NCBI GenBank assembly: GCA_022561675.1 | Contig: JADFQT010000179.1 | Coordinates: forward strand, 1 to 5,381 | DNA length: 5,381 nt | Origin: Chloroflexota bacterium | GTDB lineage: Bacteria > Chloroflexota > Dehalococcoidia > Lucifugimonadales > UBA3495 | Direction of reading: 5' to 3' | In this document: positions 5,094-5,381 of the stretch, in pieces | How the letters are laid out: each line of letters opens with the position of its first letter | Numbering within the stretch: the stretch's first letter is position 1 | Position numbers and translations under genes: made by a program | Notes under the pieces: generated by a model | Databases searched by the model: none | Told to the model about the DNA's origin: nothing | The model's input: only the letters and a program-made list of their open reading frames with translations

Positions 5094-5381
5094 TGAAGAT
5101 TTTAGTTATCGAAGACGATCCAATCATCAGCGAAACCGTGACCATCTGTTTTAACCTCAGGTGGCCGGAGGCCGAGATAATCACCACCGACTCGGGCGAG
5201 CAGGGTCTCAAGCTGGCCACCTCTGCCACGCCGGATATAATAATCCTGGACGTTGGCCTGCCGGGAATGGACGGCTATGAAACCCTACGCCGATTGCGCA
5301 GCATCACCGATGCGCCGGCCATCATGCTCACCGCCAAAGACGGGGAAGTGGCCAAGGTGAAGGGGCTGGAATACGGCGCGG
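5093..5381 (+). CDS. Response regulator, N-terminal receiver domain (partial at right edge)
   Basis: The first 96 codons of a response regulator, cut by the window end. The receiver (CheY-like) domain begins MKILVIEDD with the acidic pair Asp8/Asp9 that binds Mg2+. The phospho-acceptor is Asp53 in IIILDVGLPGMDGYE, and the switch Thr80 is in IMLTAKD. The conserved Lys and the output domain lie beyond the edge. The sequence style (LPGMDGYE, then PAIMLTAKD, then KVKGLEYGA) is that of OmpR/PhoB-type DNA-binding regulators, so a winged-helix output is likely but not seen. The ATG overlaps the kinase stop by one base (TAATG), so His200 of the kinase is the probable phosphate donor. Confidence 0.93.
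   Translation, partial: MKILVIEDDPIISETVTICFNLRWPEAEIITTDSGEQGLKLATSATPDIIILDVGLPGMDGYETLRRLRSITDAPAIMLTAKDGEVAKVKGLEYGA

Overview
The window looks like a piece of a GC-rich bacterial chromosome. All convincing genes lie on the + strand. GTG starts, a cytosolic GAF-type histidine kinase and short-gap operons of mixed housekeeping genes would suit a Chloroflexota or similar environmental bacterium, but this placement is inference from style only; no marker gene here fixes the taxon.

Left block (5-3138) is a tight four-gene run: a GNAT-family N-acetyltransferase, a ten-repeat TPR protein (3-nt gap), a double hotdog-fold (MaoC/FAS1-type dehydratase-like) protein (8-nt gap) and a TenA-family thiaminase II / aminopyrimidine aminohydrolase (24-nt gap, strong ribosome binding site). 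The spacing suggests one transcript. No shared pathway is obvious: TenA points to thiamin pyrimidine salvage, the hotdog protein to acyl-thioester chemistry, and the TPR protein is a scaffold. The TPR gene carries an in-frame 21-bp tandem expansion inside its ninth repeat.

Middle block (3139-3806) has no recognisable gene and is the most unusual part. Starting at the first base after the tenA stop it holds a nested hairpin (12-bp outer stem with two G-U pairs around a 7-bp GC stem), then two abutting bulged hairpins of 13 bp each, then a perfect 22-bp palindrome. An exact 13-bp-period tandem repeat of four units follows, then a decayed copy and a half copy of the palindrome. This may be a structured RNA, a composite palindromic repeat element of the REP/MITE kind, or both. 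A possible 60-residue ORF (3628-3810) closes the block, and its stop overlaps the preferred start of the next gene as GTGA.

Right block (3807-5381) is a two-component system: a soluble GAF-HisKA-HATPase histidine kinase whose stop overlaps the start of a response regulator (TAATG). The regulator's receiver domain runs off the right edge, so its output domain is unknown. The kinase has no membrane segment and probably senses a cytoplasmic signal.
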